From Oryzobacter faecalis (lineage in GTDB: Bacteria > Actinomycetota > Actinomycetes > Actinomycetales > Dermatophilaceae): DNA of 64,000 nt. The translations under genes and the position numbers were made by a program. Each line of letters starts with the position of its first letter. Positions within the stretch are counted from its first letter, which is position 1. The notes beneath the pieces are model-generated. The model saw nothing but the letters and a program-made list of their open reading frames with translations. It made no database searches and was not told where the DNA came from. Below, in pieces: positions 62,007-64,000 of the stretch. The stretch spans positions 62,001 to 126,000 of the forward strand of contig NZ_JBKOFW010000005.1 in assembly GCF_046764005.1 (NCBI RefSeq). Reading direction: 5' to 3'.

Positions 62007-62327
62007 ATGAGCATCGCTCCCGCAGCAGCCCCCACGGACCAGTGGATCAGTGACTGGGCGCCGTTCGGACGTTGCGCCGGCACCGACCCGGACGCCCTGT
62101 TCGTCCAGGGCAAGGCCCAGCGCGCCGCGAAGGCCGTCTGCAAGGGCTGCCCCGTCGTCGCCGAGTGCCTCGCCGACGCCCTCGACAACCGCACCGAGTT
62201 CGGGGTGTGGGGTGGGATGACCGAGCGCGAGCGCCGCGCCCTCCTCCGCCGCCGCCCGGACGTCCGCTCCTGGACCGAGCTCCTCACCCAGGCCAAGGTC
62301 GGCATGACCCACGGGGCCATCGCCTAG
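62007..62327 (+). CDS. WhiB-family iron-sulfur transcriptional regulator
   Basis: 106 residues; ATG 62007 is preferred to GTG 62001 because GAGAAGAGG is then 5 bases away. Four cysteines at 23, 45, 48 and 54 (C-x21-C-x2-C-x5-C) bind the 4Fe-4S cluster. EFGVWGGMTERERRALLRRR is the Wbl turn and basic DNA-contact region. Wbl proteins regulate with a sigma factor in response to redox or NO. By position it corresponds to WhiB4 of mycobacteria, next to ponA2 and the ArsA-like pair. Confidence 0.95.
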   Translation: MSIAPAAAPTDQWISDWAPFGRCAGTDPDALFVQGKAQRAAKAVCKGCPVVAECLADALDNRTEFGVWGGMTERERRALLRRRPDVRSWTELLTQAKVGMTHGAIA

Positions 62328-62357
62328 ACCGCACAGACACCCGGAGGGGCCGACCAA

Positions 62358-62401
62358 CCCCTGCAGCCCCGCGTGGCATCCCCCTGCAGTCGCGCGTGGC
62401 A
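62358..62401. repeat. 21-bp imperfect tandem repeat after whiB
   Basis: Two copies begin with CCCCTGCAG and end with CGCGTGGCA (62358-62378 and 62381-62401), differing at two positions, offset 23 bp. They lie between the whiB stop and its terminator hairpin. Function unknown. Confidence 0.6.
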
Positions 62402-62429
62402 CGGCCGGCCTCTCCGGGCCTTCACCACC

Positions 62430-62462
62430 CGGGCCCGACACGTCACCGACGTGTCGGGCCCG
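62430..62462. terminator. 15-bp stem terminator between whiB and the ArsA-like gene
   Basis: CGGGCCCGACACGTC and GACGTGTCGGGCCCG pair perfectly around ACC. It lies between convergent genes and probably stops both. No U-tract. Confidence 0.82.
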
Positions 62463-62501
62463 TCCGTGTGCCCGGGGACGTCCCGGCCGTGCTGATGCCG
62501 T

Positions 62502-62535
62502 GTCCCGAGATCGACGTCCTGGTCGATCTCGGGAC
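62502..62535. repeat. 14-bp-arm perfect inverted repeat related to 18918-18950
   Basis: GTCCCGAGATCGAC and GTCGATCTCGGGAC flank GTCCTG. It is a second hairpin 25 bp before the ArsA-like stop on the opposite strand. The left arm is identical to the element upstream of lysC, so it is a repeated unit and not just another terminator. Confidence 0.7.
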
Positions 62536-62559
62536 GGGCGGGACGGGGCGGGACTTCCG

Positions 62560-63732
62560 TCAGCCGGTGCCGAGGGCCGCCCCGACCTCCCGCAGACCGT
62601 CGAGGTCGTGGATGTCGGTCGCGCTCGCGGGGACCGTGGCGACCGGGACCCCGGGGTGCCCGGCGACGAAGCGCGACACGTGGGCCTGGTGCCGCGTGGC
62701 GACGTCGGCGAGGTCGGCGTGCAGGCGCAGCAGGGCCGGGGTGAGCCCGGCGAGGTCGTCGTCGGCGGTGGCGGCGTCCTCGAGCTGCTCGGCGGCCGCG
62801 GCCGCGCGTCCTCCGGAGAGGGCGGGGGCGGCGAGAGCCTGCATCCGGTTGACGACGACGCCGGCGAGCGGCATGCCCTCGCCGGCGAGGCGGTCGACGA
62901 AGTAGGCGGCCTCGCGCAGCGCGTCACGCTCGGGGGAGGCGACCACGACGAAGGCGGTGACGTCCTCCTTGAGCAGGGCGTACGTGACGTCGGCGCGCTC
63001 GCGGAACCCGCCGAACATCGTGTCGAGCGCGGCGACGAAGGTCTGGACGTCGGTGAGGAAGGCGCCGCCGAGCACCTTGGTCAGCGCCGCCGCGGTCACC
63101 GTGGCCCCCACGCTGAAGACCTTGAGGTAGGCGCGCCCGCCGGCCCGCGCCGGTGCGGTGAGGAGGCGGATGAAGCGGCCGTCGAGGAAGGAGCCGAGGC
63201 GCTTCGGGGCGTCGAGGAAGTCCAGGGCCGAGCGCGAGGGCGGGGTGTCGACGACGACGAGGTCCCACGTGCCCTCGCGCTCGGCCTCGGCGCGCAGCTG
63301 GCCCAGCTTCTCCATCGCCATGTACTCCTGCGTCCCGGCGAACGAGCTCGAGACCGCCTGGTAGAAGGGGTTGGCGAGGATCTGCGCGGCCTTGTCGGGG
63401 GTGGAGTGCGCCTCGACGACCTCGTCGAAGGTCCGCTTCATGTCGAGCATCATCGCGTCGAGCGAGCCGCCGTCGCGGCCCACGCCCTCGACGGGCCGGG
63501 GGGTGTTGTCGAGCTCGGTGAGGCCCAGGCTCTGGGCCAGCCGGCGGGCGGGGTCGATGGTGAGGACGACGACCCGGCGACCGGCCTCCGCCGCCCGCAC
63601 GCCGAGCGCGGCGGCCGTGGTCGTCTTGCCGACGCCCCCCGACCCGCAGCACACGATGATCCCGGTGCCGCGGTCGGCGAGGAGCGTGTCGACGTCGAGC
63701 GTCACCGGGGTCGGGGAGGAGGCGCGCGGCAT
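62560..63732 (-). CDS. Get3/ArsA-like ATPase (Rv3680-like)
   Basis: 390 residues. The deviant Walker A is CCGSGGVGKTTTAAALGVRA near residue 28. Switch-like VLTIDPARRLAQSLG and VVVDTPPSRSALDFLDAP follow. There is no arsenite-binding cysteine triad evident and no ArsB nearby. In M. tuberculosis the equivalent pair Rv3679-Rv3680 forms a Get3-like complex reported to affect glycerol metabolism. It overlaps the stop of its partner gene by one base (TGATG), so the two are co-translated. Confidence 0.9.
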   Translation of the reverse strand: MPRASSPTPVTLDVDTLLADRGTGIIVCCGSGGVGKTTTAAALGVRAAEAGRRVVVLTIDPARRLAQSLGLTELDNTPRPVEGVGRDGGSLDAMMLDMKRTFDEVVEAHSTPDKAAQILANPFYQAVSSSFAGTQEYMAMEKLGQLRAEAEREGTWDLVVVDTPPSRSALDFLDAPKRLGSFLDGRFIRLLTAPARAGGRAYLKVFSVGATVTAAALTKVLGGAFLTDVQTFVAALDTMFGGFRERADVTYALLKEDVTAFVVVASPERDALREAAYFVDRLAGEGMPLAGVVVNRMQALAAPALSGGRAAAAAEQLEDAATADDDLAGLTPALLRLHADLADVATRHQAHVSRFVAGHPGVPVATVPASATDIHDLDGLREVGAALGTG

Positions 63733-64000
63733 CAGTGCACCCCCTGCTCGGCGAGCACGTCGGCGAGGACGGCGATGCCGCCCTCCTCGATGCCGGCGGC
63801 GAGGGCCGGGAGGGTGACCACGGAGAGGCCGAGGGCGGCGACGTCGTCCTCGAGGGAGTGCTCGAGGGCGACCCGCTCGGCGTGGTCGTGGGCCTGCTCG
63901 AGGAGCCCGGTGACGGTGCGCCCGCTCGCTCGCAGGCCGGCCGTGGCGAGGTCGTCGCGGACGCGCGCCTCGACGCGGCCGGGGTCGGCGGCGGCGAGGT
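63732..64000 (-). CDS. Get3/ArsA-like ATPase partner (Rv3679-like), C-terminal part only
   Basis: The last ~88 residues are in the window; the gene continues past its right edge on the minus strand. The end reads HDHAERVALEHSLEDDV, then AALGLSVVTLPALAAGIEE and GGIAVLADVLAEQGVH, matching the C-terminus of the first ATPase of the actinobacterial pair. No ATP-binding motif is visible because it lies outside. Assigned from position and this tail. Confidence 0.75.
   Translation of the reverse strand, partial: LAAADPGRVEARVRDDLATAGLRASGRTVTGLLEQAHDHAERVALEHSLEDDVAALGLSVVTLPALAAGIEEGGIAVLADVLAEQGVH

Noticed and set aside
62560..64000. Arsenical pump ATPase genes
   Set aside because: No arsB/arsR/arsC neighbours and no evident arsenite-binding cysteines; gene order matches the actinobacterial Get3-like pair instead.

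Overview
The window reads as chromosome of a high-GC actinobacterium. GTG starts are frequent, genes overlap as ATGA/GTGA, and lineage markers are present: WhiB, MurQ with an RpiR-type regulator, a DUF5063 gene after recR, an unusually compact SRP RNA, and a PonA2-type PBP / WhiB / paired Get3-like ATPase locus laid out like Mycobacterium tuberculosis Rv3679-Rv3683. A D-aspartate ligase and aspartate racemase pair suggests a D-Asp cross-bridge, as in several Micrococcales. The genus cannot be fixed from sequence alone. No insertion sequence, prophage or CRISPR array was seen.

Layout. 1-6669: salvage of the peptidoglycan sugar MurNAc: a beta-lactamase-fold hydrolase (partial), a MurR-type regulator, MurQ etherase, an ABC importer without its own ATPase, and a sugar kinase. 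6670-8254: a duplicated 50-bp hairpin repeat, an unknown protein, a strong hairpin and tRNA-Ser(GGA). 8317-12548: a DUF3817 membrane protein, an MHS-family transporter, SRP RNA, a FrnE/DsbA-like protein with a Cys/Gly-rich tail, and an atypical OmpR-like regulator. 12969-17160: dnaX-plsC-recR-DUF5063. 17182-18849: a secreted protein and an FAD reductase. 19056-23041: lysC (with an internal beta-subunit start), an Asd homologue that has lost its catalytic cysteine, PPi-type phosphofructokinase and a small membrane protein. 23319-29878: a two-component system, a phospholipase D-like protein and an ABC-2 exporter. 29917-37271: DUF2252, the D-Asp ligase/racemase pair, a DUF4268 protein preceded by six 11-bp repeats, a WS/DGAT acyltransferase, and membrane and DM13 proteins.

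37443-53974 is the most unusual part: an apparently co-regulated carbohydrate-catabolic island. It encodes an SDR dehydrogenase, a VOC protein, a complete CUT1-type ABC importer, a fused E1 alpha/beta TPP dehydrogenase with a lipoyl E2, a DhaK-DhaL fusion kinase resembling L-erythrulose kinase, two HAD phosphatases, a GAF-LuxR regulator, a class II aldolase, and a TIM-like isomerase with the variant GTSWKM active-site segment. Similar G/C-rich palindromes lie upstream of both transcription units (38351-38374 and 51432-51445) and are candidate operators for the internal GAF-LuxR protein. Together the genes suggest uptake, oxidation, C1-phosphorylation, isomerisation or aldol cleavage and a TPP-dependent step on a short ketose or polyol. 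The substrate and the order of steps are inference.

54052-64000: an NTF2-FMO fusion divergent from an AcoR-like GAF regulator, tRNA-Pro(CGG), a metallophosphoesterase, a GatB/YqeY protein, a bifunctional PBP with PASTA, WhiB, and two Get3/ArsA-like ATPases (the last cut by the window edge). Most operons end at perfect GC-rich hairpins without a U-tract.
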